Of a stretch of 64,000 nt of DNA, positions 20,731-31,634 are shown in pieces. A model generated the notes under the pieces. The model saw only the letters and a program-made list of their open reading frames with translations, did no database searches and was not told the DNA's origin. The stretch lies in NCBI GenBank assembly GCA_941918925.1, contig OW799235.1, positions 41,708,201-41,772,200 of the forward strand, written 5' to 3'. Both the position numbers and the translations under genes were made by a program. The DNA is from Phyto melanocephala (taxonomy: Eukaryota > Arthropoda > Insecta > Diptera > Rhinophoridae). Positions within the stretch are counted from its first letter, which is position 1. Every line of letters starts with the position of its first letter.

Positions 20731-21563
20731 AACAAAATTTATAAGTAAAATAATTACATTTTTAGCATTTTCTTATTCTTTTAACACATCAAAAAAAAAC
20801 AAGTCGATGTAAAAAGTTAGCAAAAGTGGTTAAAAAATGTTAGGCGACGGCTCATAGACGTCTTGAGTATTTGAAAGTGATAGGAACTCAACTTTTTTCA
20901 CATCAAATTTAGCGATTTTGATTTTACTTTAAACCCTGATCACACGAGCAATATGTTAGATAATTATTGCTACAGCAACTGTCAAATTCTATTGCCAACA
21001 CAAGAATTCAACTAGCGTTTACACATGCCACTAACAGTTTGAACCAAAAATATATTTACAGAATGTTCATACGGACAGCAAAATTCGAGGTTCGCTCTCT
21101 CACTCAAGATTCGAGACGGAATCTTGATTAAATCTACAATATTCGCCATACAAAATTTTAAGAGCGTATCTTCATGGTTTAAATTAAGTCTTGTTGCGAA
21201 TCTCGAAGAATTTACTATCATCTCCAATTTCAATAACAAAAAATCGCTATTTTATCTGTACTGACTTTCACAAAAAAGACCTAAACAGAGGAAAACAAAA
21301 AAGAAATATAAGAAAATTAAAAAAAATCATTGTGAAAATAAAAAATGTATGTTTAAACATATATATTAGAATTAAAATGGAAAAAAGAGAATAAACAACA
21401 GAAAAAACAAAAAAACCGCGTTAAATAATTAAACAAAAATACAAATGTCAAAGTGAAAAAAGAACTATCGTCTAACGCCAATGTTCGCATTCGAGATTCA
21501 CAGAGCGAACCACGAGATTCATATTATCATGTAAATATGGCATTACAGTTTTTTACTAATACC
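20731..21563. other. Upstream of Alg11; unrecognised AT-rich DNA
   Basis: Should hold the Alg11 promoter and first exon, but no clear ATG exon with a matching donor was seen. Sequences at about 21075-21110 and 21485-21520 are loosely inverted copies (ggttcgctct...gattcgag), perhaps a decayed TIR element. Nothing else recognised. Confidence 0.35.
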
Positions 21564-22810
21564 AGGGTACATTTAAACAGGTTGCGGTGCCAGCCCAGCT
21601 GATTAGTTTTTTTTGTGTGCTAATGTTTGTCAAACTCTGAATATAACAAATAAGATTGCTATATTCGGCCATGCCGAATCTGATAACACCCTTCAACATC
21701 ATGTACATAGGTATAATCCCACATTGAAGCTTAACTTATATTCATGTTATACGCCATTTTTCCTTATTATTTCCGACGCCATCCTTGATTTTGAATTTTT
21801 ACGTAATTATCTGTATTCTGCTAGTCAAGCGCTTTAATTTAATACCCATATTGATAGGATTCAAAACATTTGATCCACCATTTTGTTTTAGACTCCATCT
21901 TGGATTTTACGTTTTTTAATAATTTACTGTATTCTACTGGTCAAGCCCTTTCAGTTGATACCAATATTAAGGGGTTCAAGCAGTAACATTTTAAAATAAC
22001 AAATATGACCCATGTATAAATTTATTGTCCGCCATTTTTTAGTGGCGGTCAACATGAATTTTATTTTTTATTATAGTGCTTATATTGCGCAAGTCAAGTC
22101 GTTTCAGATGATAACAAGTTTGACTCTCTCGGTTGTCTAGAAGCTTAAAAGAATTGGTTTTAGTTTGTAAATTTTTGGAATACATATATATACATAAAAA
22201 AAATTTCCATATGACTTTTCCGATTAGAGCCCACTTTATCCAAAATTTCTTACGAATATCTGTAGAGGCATTTTATATATACAAATAGTAGCAAAAGACC
22301 TATAAATTATTCTATGACTGAAAAATTTTAATTTTAGTGGTAAAAATATGGGTAAAAACCACATAATATATAACTATATATAATATATATTCTGTGGTAA
22401 AAACAGAGGCAGTCGTGTTTATTTGCTCATATCACAGAAAGTTGTGGGGCGGTTGTGCTGAATTTCAATAGCGATTCATTCTCGGATATTTCCAAAAGAT
22501 TGATACCATACACAGATCTGAGGAACATATGGTTGCTTCTAAAAATTGATTTCAACCAACACACGGACAGACGGGAAGATGATCAGGTCTTAATCGACTC
22601 CTCTATTCATAAGCTTACGTACTTTATGGGGTCGGAAATGAAAATTGTAGAAATTACAAACGAAATGACAAAGCTATATATACCCTTGCCACCATAGGTG
22701 ATGCGTATAAAAAAGAGATTTCAGTGCCTAGAATTGTTAAACTCCATATATAAAAAAGAGAGACAAAAATCGCTCTCCTTTACGCTATCAACTTATGTAA
22801 TTACACTATG
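21564..22810. mobile_element. MITE with 9-bp target duplication, split by a DINE element
   Basis: Ends agggtac...acactatg, flanked by actaatacc (21555-21563) and actaataca (22811-22819). The same left end (ggtgccagcccagctga) and right end (aaaatcgctctcctttacgc) form an uninterrupted 181-bp copy at 56844-57024 with its own 9-bp duplication. Here the interior is interrupted by a DINE-type insertion at about 21645-22714. The 9-bp duplication suggests a Mutator-like (MULE) origin. Confidence 0.7.
21645..22714 (-). mobile_element. DINE-1/Helentron, long subfamily with internal repeats
   Basis: Reverse copy from the 3' end (aacaaataagattgctatat, cggccatgccg, cacccttcaacatcatgtac) to the 5' end (...acaaagctatatatacccttg). 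Between 21776 and about 22125 it carries three imperfect tandem units of about 116 bp (gccatccttgattttga, ctccatcttggattttac, ...). The GTCY region is degenerate. A matching 3' end lies at 63727-63841. Confidence 0.7.
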
Positions 22811-22819
22811 ACTAATACA

Positions 22820-23324
22820 CTCACATTTTTTGCAATGGTAGCTATAGTCAAGGCATGTCACTAAATGTAAAACGATTAATAAGGTTACCCTTTTAAAATT
22901 TAATACAAATTTACTGGATTATGGTAAATTTGTACTTAAAGTTTTAACTTGTTATATGTATTATTTTGATATATTTTTTGAAATGCGTTAATTTGTTAAT
23001 TTTTGACCATTAATATTATTTAAATAATACCATTAATAAATGTTAAACACTTCTCCAAAAATTCGCCTATATGATGAACTCAGTAACTTTAAACGAAACA
23101 AACAAAAACTAAATATGGAAGGTAACGTGCGGACTACATGAATATGCATTAGAACACATAATATTAACAATAAACGTTATAATAAATAGTTGAGCAAAAA
23201 TCTTTTATCACAAGTTGTCAAATTCAATTGCTAATATGTAACAACACTAATGTATAAAAGAACGCCACAGAAAAGAGGGGACACAATACTAAAATGAACG
23301 TTGTAATTATAAAAAAATTAAGTT
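22820..23324. other. AT-rich sequence, nothing recognised
   Basis: No exon, repeat or RNA gene supported here. Confidence 0.4.
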
Positions 23325-23327
23325 TAA

Positions 23328-24278
23328 CTGCCTGTTCAACGATGTCGAAAGAAAACCCAAGCGAAATTTCATTCGTACAAATATATTGAAAACAACAAGT
23401 AAGAGTGCTATATTCGGCCATGCCGAATCTTATTTACCCTTCACAACGTGTAGTCACGCAATAACAGTAGTTTGTATCACCATTCATCTCATATGAAATA
23501 CGTACATTCATATAAAAAACATACATATATAAAAACATCCCATTGTAAAATTAAAAATTAACGTATGTATGTTAAAAAAAAAATAAAAAAGTAAAAAAAA
23601 TTTAAAAAAAAGTTAAAAAAAATTAAAAAAAAAAAATTTTAAAAAAATAATTAAAATATATATAATAAATATAAAACAAAAAAATTAAAAAAATAAAAAA
23701 AAAATAATAATAAAAATATAAATATTTTAAATAAAAAATAAAAAAAAAATTAAAAAAAATATAAAAAAAAAAAAAATTTTTTTTGGCTCAGCTGGGATTC
23801 GATGCCACGTTTTCTCTAACCAGTATACACGTTTGTATGTATGTATGTTGTTGTTGTAATGTTGTTTTTGTGAAAAAAAATCGAGGTGGTCGTGGGTTTT
23901 TGCTCATATCTCTGTTGTTTATGTACCGATGTTTCCGAATTCCAATACCGATCTACTCCCGAATATTTCTGATATTTGAATACCTCACCCGGGTCCGAGC
24001 GATATCGGGGGGCTTCAAAAAGTTAATTTCAACATACACACAGTCAGACTGACAGGACTTAATCGACTCCCCTATTCATAAGTTTTCAGAAAATATATAC
24101 TTTATGGGGTCGGAAATCAAAATTGTAGAAATTTCACACGGAATGACAAACCTATATATACCCTTTTTCACTGTGTGAAGGGTATAAACACAAAAACTAA
24201 AAATTTGTTTTTGTTTCCAACGTATTTGTACGAATAAAATTTTGCTTGGGTTTTCTTTCGACATCGTTGAACAGGCAG
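23328..24278. mobile_element. Snapback MITE (PIF/Harbinger-like) with DINE in its loop
   Basis: Arms of about 62 bp, left starting ctgcctgttcaacgatgtcg (23328) and right its near-exact reverse complement ending at 24278. Both ends abut TAA (23325-23327 and 24279-24281), the 3-bp target duplication typical of PIF/Harbinger elements. Without the DINE at 23394-24187 it would be about 157 bp, essentially a hairpin. Confidence 0.75.
23394..24187 (-). mobile_element. DINE-1/Helentron element
   Basis: Complete-ended reverse copy: aacaagtaagagtgctatat, cggccatgccg, a long A/T-rich simple tract, the block gctcagctgggattcgatgc, then the reversed GTCY region (cacagtcagactgacagg) and the end cactgtgtgaagggtata. 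It sits between the two arms of the snapback MITE. Confidence 0.85.
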
Positions 24279-24284
24279 TAAAAA

Positions 24285-25080
24285 TACATACAGATATGTA
24301 TATAAGGGCAAGAGAACAATGTTAATTTAATGGCTTTGGTGAAATATATTTACATATATTTTATGTAATATTTTTAATTTTAGAACAATCTTATTTAGCA
24401 AAATTTTTAATTTTATGCTTTATGTGTTCACCAGCTAGAGATATGTGCTTGAACATTAGTAATTTGATGCCGTCATTTTTCCAGCGCTATTGCTTGTATT
24501 CAGTGATAGAAATTCAGCTATTTTTCCGACAAATGATAATCTACATAAAAGTGAAACTCTGCCTGTCTGTGTGTGTTAGCTCTGAAACCGTAAAGCCGAT
24601 CGGACTCAAACTTTGGAAAGTTGTTGAACACACTCCAGGGAGTGCTTACGGATGGTAAAAAGTGGGCGGAGCTACACCCATAAAAAGTAAGTTATAATTT
24701 TAAGCTACTTTCACTTGACCGATTTTCTGAAACTTTGCACACATTTTTAGCTGTCATGACTCATGACTATATTATTTCGTAATTAGAAAAGTGGGCAGTG
24801 CCACCCCTATTTAAAATAAGTTATTATTTTCAGCTACTTGCACTATATTGATTTTGCTGAGACTTTGCACACATATTGAGCTGTCATGACTATATAATTT
24901 CGTGATTATAAAAGTGGGCAGGGCCACGCTCATAAAAAAAGTTATAATTTTGAGGTACTTGCACTGGATCGATTTTTCTGAAACTTTGCACACATATTGA
25001 GCTCTCATGAGAGTAGTAAAGTTATAATTTTTAGCTTCTTGCACTTGACCGATTTTTCTTATAATTTTGTAAATTTGTTA
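24285..25080. repeat. Tandem repeat, units of about 120-130 bp
   Basis: From about 24660 to 25060 the motif aagtgggcrgngcyac, then ...tgaaactttgcacacatatt and gctgtcatgactatat, recurs about every 121-128 bases (24660, 24788, 24909, and a shortened unit to 25060). Similar arrays occur in the long DINE-type element at 61677-62440, so this may be the interior of a related Helentron whose ends are lost. The 24285-24650 stretch has no recognised feature. Confidence 0.6.
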
Positions 25081-25095
25081 ATTTTTACAGCAAAT

Positions 25096-25352
25096 GGATG
25101 CCCCAGTGGACTAGGGGTGCCCCAGTGAACTAGGGGTGCCCCAGTGAACTAGGGGTGCCCCAGTAGACTAGGGGTGCCCCAGTGGACTAGTCAGTAGTGT
25201 GCTGGTCTGCTAGTCTGGGGGTTGCGGTTTCGATTTCCGCACTGATCTGGTCTGTTTCTATTCTTTTCTTTTCAGGTATCACAAAGGGATCCATATAATG
25301 GACCCAAGTGAGCTGCGCAACAGCTGCCTATTCAACCTAACCTTACCTACAG
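25096..25352 (+). repeat. tRNA-derived SINE with multiplied 19-bp leader
   Basis: Five copies of an 18-20 bp unit (ggggtgccccagtgaacta) run from 25096 to 25190. The last merges into a tRNA-like body with an A-box-like segment near 25185-25205 and a B-box-like ggtttcgatttcc at 25226-25238. A unique tail of about 110 bp follows, ending ctattcaacctaaccttacc. This is the layout of a Pol III-transcribed SINE whose 5' edge has been duplicated. It is not a functional tRNA gene, because the cloverleaf arms are not complementary enough. Confidence 0.65.
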
Positions 25353-25462
25353 CAAATGGAAAAACCAAAAATAATATATACTCACTTGCATTACAATAAA
25401 AATCAATAACATATTATTTTTAATATATTCAATTAAAATTAAAAATGTATTTTTATTCATTA

Positions 25463-26497
25463 TGCTAGGCGCATAATTGGGACGAACGACGAATTTTTCG
25501 TCGCGAATATTCGTCATCAAAAATAAAACACATTTGTGTATATGAGAATGCATACAATTGTGGCGTCAGTCGAAGTTCGCTATACGCGGCGACCTCTGCA
25601 TTAGATTTATTTCTATTTCTTACGACGGCGAACGACGAACAAATTGATACAAGGTGACCATTTTTTATTAAATTTGGGTTTACTTCTTAACTTTTTAAGA
25701 AAATAAAGTTAGTTTTTACTTTATTAATTGCTTTATTTTTTATTTTAAAACATTTAAAATAAGTATAAAAAAGTTAAGTACGAAAATTTGTTTTTATTTG
25801 TGTTTTTGCAAATGTTTAAGTTTATTAAAGGCCATGACTGACTATCAGATTTAGTCGTTCGATATGTCAAAAATTGTTTGTGTGTTCAGAAAGTGTGATA
25901 GTGTGGACATAAAGTGCACATGTGTGACAGATTTTTTGACATGTGTGTCCGATTTGATAATCTTTTGAAAATTTTCATAAAATAATAGAGTCTGTGCGAT
26001 CAGAGTTGCTTTTTCTAAGCAAGTATGACAGTGTGGCATCCAATAACACATTTTGTTGCGATTTTTTCATGTAGGACAGAAAACTATCAGATTTTTATTT
26101 GACATAATCGCACGACTTTGTAGGATAGTCAGTCATGGCCTTAAGTGATCTTTTTTTCGTATGGTCACACTATTAGCTGTTATACACAAACAAAATTTTT
26201 ATTATTGTTTAATGCACGTACCCACAACATTCTTTGCAAACGTTTGCTTATACGTAAACAAGTTTTTATTATTACAGAAATTATATTTATTGGTTTGGTG
26301 AGTTTCACAAAAAATTAAATTCTTCAATTATTTTTGTTTTTTCTTTGCACAAACACTAAACAATTTTATCAACTATAAAAGATGTTACTTTTTCGTCGTT
26401 GTTGTGCTTCACACGACGAATTTGCACAACGAATTTTTACCGAAGAGTTCGTCGTGTTGGGCGAAATTCGTCGTTCGTCCCAATTGTGCCCCGAGCA
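25463..26497. mobile_element. PIF/Harbinger-like TIR element
   Basis: Left end tgctaggcgcataattggga and right end the reverse of tgctcggggcacaattggga pair over about 36 bp with a few mismatches. Both sides abut TTA (25460-25462 and 26498-26500), consistent with the PIF/Harbinger 3-bp duplication. No transposase is encoded. The subterminal sequence is rich in cgacgaa/ttcgtcg motifs. A second element (25829-26141) lies inside. Confidence 0.7.
25829..26141. mobile_element. Nested 313-bp MITE, TAA target duplication
   Basis: Terminal inverted repeat aggccatgactgactatc at 25829 and its reverse complement ending at 26141, flanked by TAA on both sides (25826-25828 and 26142-26144). PIF/Harbinger-like by duplication size. 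It is inserted within the larger TIR element and carries no gene. Confidence 0.8.
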
Positions 26498-27004
26498 TTA
26501 AGGGGCGTAGCAACGCGCACAGGGCTTTGCTAGTTAATTATAAAAAAATTTAAAAAGCATTATGTGTAAAAAAAAACTTAGAAGCAAAACTTGAACATGT
26601 GACTACAGAAAATACAAGGGAACGAAGGATATAAAAGAGAAATATCAAGTTTGTCCCCTCAAATTCACAAAACGTTCGAGACTTGCTACCCCGTAATCAA
26701 CGCCGCACCCCTCAGCAACAAACTCGTGTCGCAGGGATATGTCCCTTCATGTAAACACGCTCAAAGAGCTAGAGACAATCGGTGTATAGCTCCACTAAGA
26801 AAGGATTTTTGGAAATTCATACTTTAAGGGGGTAAAAATGGGTAGAAACGGGTAAAATCGGTAACCTTATATCTGCTAAACCAAAAATGACACAAATTAA
26901 ATTGAAAAAGTATTGTAAATTGACAAGTGTCTGGCCTTTTTTGCATTGTCAACCCCTAAGGGGGGAAAACAGGTAAAAACTATAATTTGGTACTTTTTGG
27001 TACC
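26498..27004. other. Unassigned repeat-like sequence
   Basis: Includes a locally GC-richer stretch (about 26640-26800) and ggtaaaa/ggtactttttggtacc motifs shared with 31700-32300 and 43130-43700. No coding frame is supported. The piece at 26505-26535 (ggcgtagcaacgcgcacagg then gctttgctag) looks like the tail of a dispersed repeat. Confidence 0.35.
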
Positions 27005-27452
27005 AAATAATATAAATAATATATTAAATAAAAAATAAAAAAAATTTTTTTTTTGGCTCAGCTGGGATTCGATCCCACGTTTATTTTAACCAATATTCAA
27101 GTTTGTATGTATGTATGTTGTTATTGTAATGTTGTTTTTGTGAAAAAAAATCGAGGTGGTCGTTGGTTTTTGTATCTCAGTTGTTTATGAACCGATGTTT
27201 CTGATTTTCAATACCGATCTACTCCTGATATTTTAGTACCTCACCCGGGTCCAAGCGATTTCGGGGGGCTTCAAAAAGTTGATTTCAACATTAACACGGA
27301 CAGACGGTCAGACTGACAGAGCTTAATCGACTCCCCTATTCATAAGCTTTCAGAAAATATATACTTTATGGGGTCGGAAATGAAAATTATAGAAATTTCA
27401 CACGGAATGACAAACCTATATATACCGTTTTCACTGTGTGAAGGGTATAAAA
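27005..27452 (-). mobile_element. DINE-1/Helentron, 3' end missing
   Basis: Reverse copy with gctcagctgggattcgatcc, the reversed GTCY region (cggacagacggtcagactga), ggggtcggaaatgaaaatta and the end cactgtgtgaagggtataa. The aacaagtaag terminus and the palindrome are absent. Confidence 0.8.
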
Positions 27453-27787
27453 ATTTACACTGTAATAGTTTATCCAAGAAAAAATATTAATGGGATTTCG
27501 GCACTTAAGTTCGTATGTATAAGAAGTAAATATTGTCCCTATACACATGTAGGGGGAATATCGAAGCAGACCACTACTACCACGGGCAGGACTGGGCAAA
27601 ATACATGCCTTGATGTATTTCAAATACAAATACTTTCAAGTTGTGTATTTCAAATACAAAATACAAATACTTTCAAGTTGCGTATTTCAAATACAAAATA
27701 CTTTTAAGCTCTGTATTTAAATGCAAAATACAGATACAAAATACAAATATTTTTTGAATTTCGATCTCATAAAAATTAACATATAAG

Positions 27788-27955
27788 CATACATACATAT
27801 GTATCTCTTCTTAGTTCTATTTAAATATTTTATTTTACATAAGTTTAATAAAACTAAGTTATCTATATATATACATACATATGTATCTCTTCTTAGTTCT
27901 ATTTAAATATTTTATTTTACATAAGTTTAATAAAACTAAGTTATCTATATATATA
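27788..27955. repeat. 84-bp tandem duplication
   Basis: Two near-identical head-to-tail copies of a unit starting catacatatgtatctcttc and ending aactaagttatctatata, followed by a TATG microsatellite. It lies in the 5' subterminal region of the hAT element and is probably a separate inserted repeat. Confidence 0.75.
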
Positions 27956-28505
27956 TATAAAATAGGATGTATGTATGTATGTAACGTATGGACTCCGAAA
28001 CGGCTGTACCGATTTTGATGAAGTTTTCAGGGAATCTTCAGAGCAATTAGGCGGGTGACACTGTAAAGTCTGATTTTTGATTTTCTGTCTACGGGCGGAG
28101 GGGCGTGGCAAAACTCAATTTTCATATTGCACAAACATTAACATATACATATATTTATTTTGTTTGCTATTTTTATTTTTTGTGAAAGACGTTGTCATGT
28201 TTTTCAAAACGAGATACCAAACTCTTAAATCGGTTATGTAGTTCCGAAGATATTTACAAAAAACCTATGTTAATAATTAACCAATATCAAAATTTTAAAA
28301 CTTTCGAAATGTTGCATTTAAAAATCTGAGTTTTCGGTTTATTTACAAAAAATATTTTAGCTCAATGAGCAAATTCTGCTGGCCCTAAGCAATTATTAGG
28401 GTTGTATTACCACACGATTTAAATTTAGCTTTTAACGAAATTTGCTGCCTTTAAATAAAAATCCATGGAATACCTATCATAAAGTTTTTTTTTACAGAAC
28501 AACTT

Positions 28506-28665
28506 ACATATGATGTAGATATGGGCTCAATGAAAAAAGAAACGCATGTATTTAAGGCTCTCCGCTGACCTTAAGATGAAGTAGAAAATAAAAATAATTT
28601 CCAAATTTGCCTTTAATACATGCATTTCTTTTTTCATTGAGACCATATCTACATATCAAGATTAT
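28506..28665. repeat. Hairpin (foldback) element, about 160 bp
   Basis: Arms tgtagatatgggctcaatga (from about 28515) and the reverse complement of tgtagatatggtctcaatga (to about 28656) pair over about 45 bp with a loop of about 55 bp. No gene. A small snapback MITE within the hAT. Confidence 0.65.
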
Positions 28666-29639
28666 TTAGGATTACAAGAAAAAAAAATTAAAAAATAATT
28701 AAAAGTAATCCAAAAAAGAATTGACTACTTTCAGAATATTTTTGATTATTTTTTAAAAATTTTGAATTTACAGCATGTTATAATTATATACATTTTATTT
28801 TGAAAAATCAACAAAAAAAAGGGAAAATACGTGAAAAAAATAATAATGAGAAACAAATGCATTCAGAATACATTCACTTCCCAAAAAAAAAGTTTTATAA
28901 TTTACATATATATGTATATTTACAATTGGCCTTAATTACAACTAATTTTTCAAAAGAAAAATCAGACAATGACTGCCGCCTTGGAGTGTTGACGATCCCG
29001 GCAAAAGAAAACAGTCGTTCAACTGAAATTGAAGACGTTAAGACGTGTTAAAAATAAATAAATGCATCCCTTAGTAAATCATATTTTTGCCAACAATAAT
29101 AATAACAAAAAATGAGAAAAACAACAACTAATTAAATAATGGTAGAATTTTATGAAGAAAAATGTGTTTGTGACAGTATTGCCATAATTTCGCCAAATAA
29201 AAAAAAATAATCAAAAATAATCCTTGATAGTAGTCGAATTATTTTTTGATTACTTTTGATTATTTTCTCGTAATCCTAAATAATCTTGATTACTTTTGGA
29301 TATCTGTAATCGTAATCAATTAGTAATCGTGCGAATCTGAAAATAGTCGTAATATAATCATTACTTCAACTTTAAAAAGAAAAATTTAATTACTAATTAT
29401 TACGATAAGTAATCATTACTTAACAGCTATGGTACGTACATATGATACACAATTTAAACAATAAAATTATTAAAGTGTTAAATTTTTATTAGCAAAGAGT
29501 TCATTTACCTTTTACATTTAAAAGATTTATTTTGTAAATTTGCGTTAATTCTCTTGCGTCAAGTGGGGGAAGTAAGTAAAAAAAGCATATTTAGAATTTA
29601 ATAGTTAGTAAAATAATAAAAACTAGATTTTTTAAATAA

Positions 29640-31310
29640 TTATCAGATAACAGCCTCTTGTTGGGTAATGTATAAAACATGCTAAAGAAAATAATCTTTC
29701 CACAGGCCCTGAGGAATACAAGCTACTGTTAAATTCTCCTAATGCATTTTTATACCCTTCACCTGTGGTGCACAAGGGTATATATAGCTTTGTCATTCCG
29801 TTTGTAATTTCTACAATTTTCATTTCCGACCCCATAAAATATATATTTTCTGAAAGCTTATGAATAGAGGAGTCGATTAAGCCCTGACCGTCTGTCCGTC
29901 TGCCCGTCTATCCGTGTGTTGGTTGAAATCAACTTTTAGAAGCAACTATATGTTCCTCAGATCTGTATATGGTATCAATCTCTTGGAAATATCCAGGAAT
30001 GAATCGCTATTGAAATTCAGCACAATCGCCCTATAACTTTCTGAGATATGAGCAAAAAACCACGACCACCTCGTTTTTTTCACAATTACAACAACAACAA
30101 AAATTACAAAAAAAAAATATTAAAAATAAGACAAAAATAAAAAAAAAAATTCCAAAAAAAAAATTTTAAAAAAAATTAAAAAAAAAAATTTAAAAAATTT
30201 TTTAAAAATTTTTCTAAAAAAATTTTTTAAAAAAATTTAAAAAAAAATATAAAAAAAATAATAAAATATAAATAATATATTAAATAAAATAAAATTTTTT
30301 TGGCTCAGCTGGGATTCGATGCCACATTTATTCTAACGTGTACGTATGCACGTATTTTATATGGGATGAATGGTGATACAAACAATTGTTATTGCATGAC
30401 TACACGTTGTGAAGGGTATATAAGATTCGGCACGGCCGAATATAGCACTGTTACTTGTTAATATTTGGATAGCTTTCCAAAACGGAAATTTCCTTGCTCT
30501 TATCATTTAGGAAACTGATGAACTCTAATTCGAAATTTGATGTTCAAGGTTGATCAATGTTCTTTTCGGCAAAAACAATAAAATCTTCATCGTCTTTACT
30601 GCAACTACTACTACTTCTGGTGCATCCAAGCATTGCTTCACGATTTTTGCTATTTTTTTTTCTAAGGTATCTATTGATGTTTTCTGGTTATGTTTTCTGG
30701 CAGCCAGCGCATTTTAAAACTTGGGTGGAAACATAAAGCCAATATGGCTCCAGCCAATATAGTGCCAGCATGAAAAACTTAACCTATCTTCTATCAACGC
30801 TCTCCTTTAGTTTTGGTAAAATACAACTGAAATGCCTCAAATTGTAACATTGCAGCCGATCTAATCTGATTTTTACAGACATTAAAGTAGGCAAAACTTT
30901 TCCATAATAGCAATTATTTCCCTGTATGTAGTCCAACGCCGTAGCTATTGGTTTCAATATTTCAATGAATTCTTAAAAGTACTCCAGTTCTATAGCATAG
31001 AACGTGTTAGCCTTATCTAACTTAACAAATAATTTATTTAATTTTGATTTTCTTTTCATTAGCTGTACTATGGAATCGAAAAGTGAGTTCCAACTTGTGG
31101 GACATGGATATACTGACTGATGTCCGAGCCAATCTTTTATAACTTCAGCTAATTTGGGTATTCTGGATAAATTCCATAATAAAGTACATTTAGCAATTGC
31201 TAAGTAGTGAATCCTACTAGCACGAACATTTTTTATGAAATTATTCATATCTATTGTGGCTAAAAGACTTAATGTGTGGCTGAAACATCTCAGATGCCTC
31301 GGCAAATATA
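29640..31310 (-). pseudogene. hAT transposase, interrupted by a DINE
   Basis: The reverse-strand segment 30973-31305 contains LRCFSHTLSLLATIDMNNFI and CPTSWNSLFDSIVQLMKRK, the conserved Cys/His and Trp region of hAT transposases. Below it the frame continues in pieces (KPIATALDYIQGNN, then GEVSVLESYPNI-type sequence with stops) to 30460. After the DINE insertion it resumes at 29745 with FNSSLYSSGPVERLFSLACF, the hATC dimerisation motif including the catalytic-region Glu-Arg, and ends near 29640. The N-terminal BED finger was not identified. Several stops and frameshifts make it nonfunctional. hAT transposases cut at the CAGNG-type ends described for this element. Confidence 0.75.
29746..30459 (+). 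mobile_element. DINE-1/Helentron inside the hAT transposase
   Basis: Forward copy of the 'cttcacctgtggtgcacaag' subfamily with GTCY tract gaccgtctgtccgtctgccc and the end cggcacggccg, tagcactgttacttgtt. It separates the hATC domain from the rest of the transposase, so it arrived after the hAT. No target duplication is evident, as expected for Helentrons. Confidence 0.85.
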
Positions 31311-31634
31311 ACTCTCTAGCTTTTCATTTGAATAGTGTAAATGAATTCGCCTTAGACGAAACAATTCAAAGCTGAATAGTAGTGTTGTCAAATGTGAAAT
31401 TTTAATGGTCATAGTTTCTGGCGATTTTCGCTTTTGTCTGATACAACTTATTTTCAAATTAATTGTAAAAAATAAATGTGTTTTTGAGCCACATGTATTT
31501 GAAATACAAAATACTTTTCAATTGTGTATTTGAAATACAAAATACTTTCAAACCATGTATTTCAAATACAGATACAAAATACGTATTTGTATCTTGTATC
31601 CGTATTTCAAATACTGCCCAGGCCTGACCACGGG

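Larger units (their letters stand above)
27587..31626 (-). mobile_element. 4.04-kb hAT transposon with 8-bp target duplication
   Basis: Ends caggactgggca and (reversed) caggcctgggca, flanked by accacggg at 27579-27586 and 31627-31634. Long subterminal regions are made of gtatttgaaatacaaaatac motifs in both orientations. It encodes a broken hAT transposase on the reverse strand (about 29640-31310). It contains a DINE (29746-30459), an 84-bp tandem duplication (27788-27955) and a hairpin element (28506-28665). Autonomous-sized but dead. Confidence 0.85.

Noticed and set aside
25185..25260. Functional tRNA gene
   Set aside because: A- and B-box-like segments exist, but the acceptor and anticodon stems do not pair; a SINE head fits better.
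26505..26535. Canonical Helitron 3' end (CTAG) at ...gctttgctag
   Set aside because: No close hairpin at the expected distance and no matching 5' TC end; left as unassigned repeat.
28668..29292. Inverted repeat caagattatttaggattac as a possible TIR pair
   Set aside because: Only about 19 bp, embedded in repeated taatc/gatta sequence, with no target duplication; probably part of the hAT interior.
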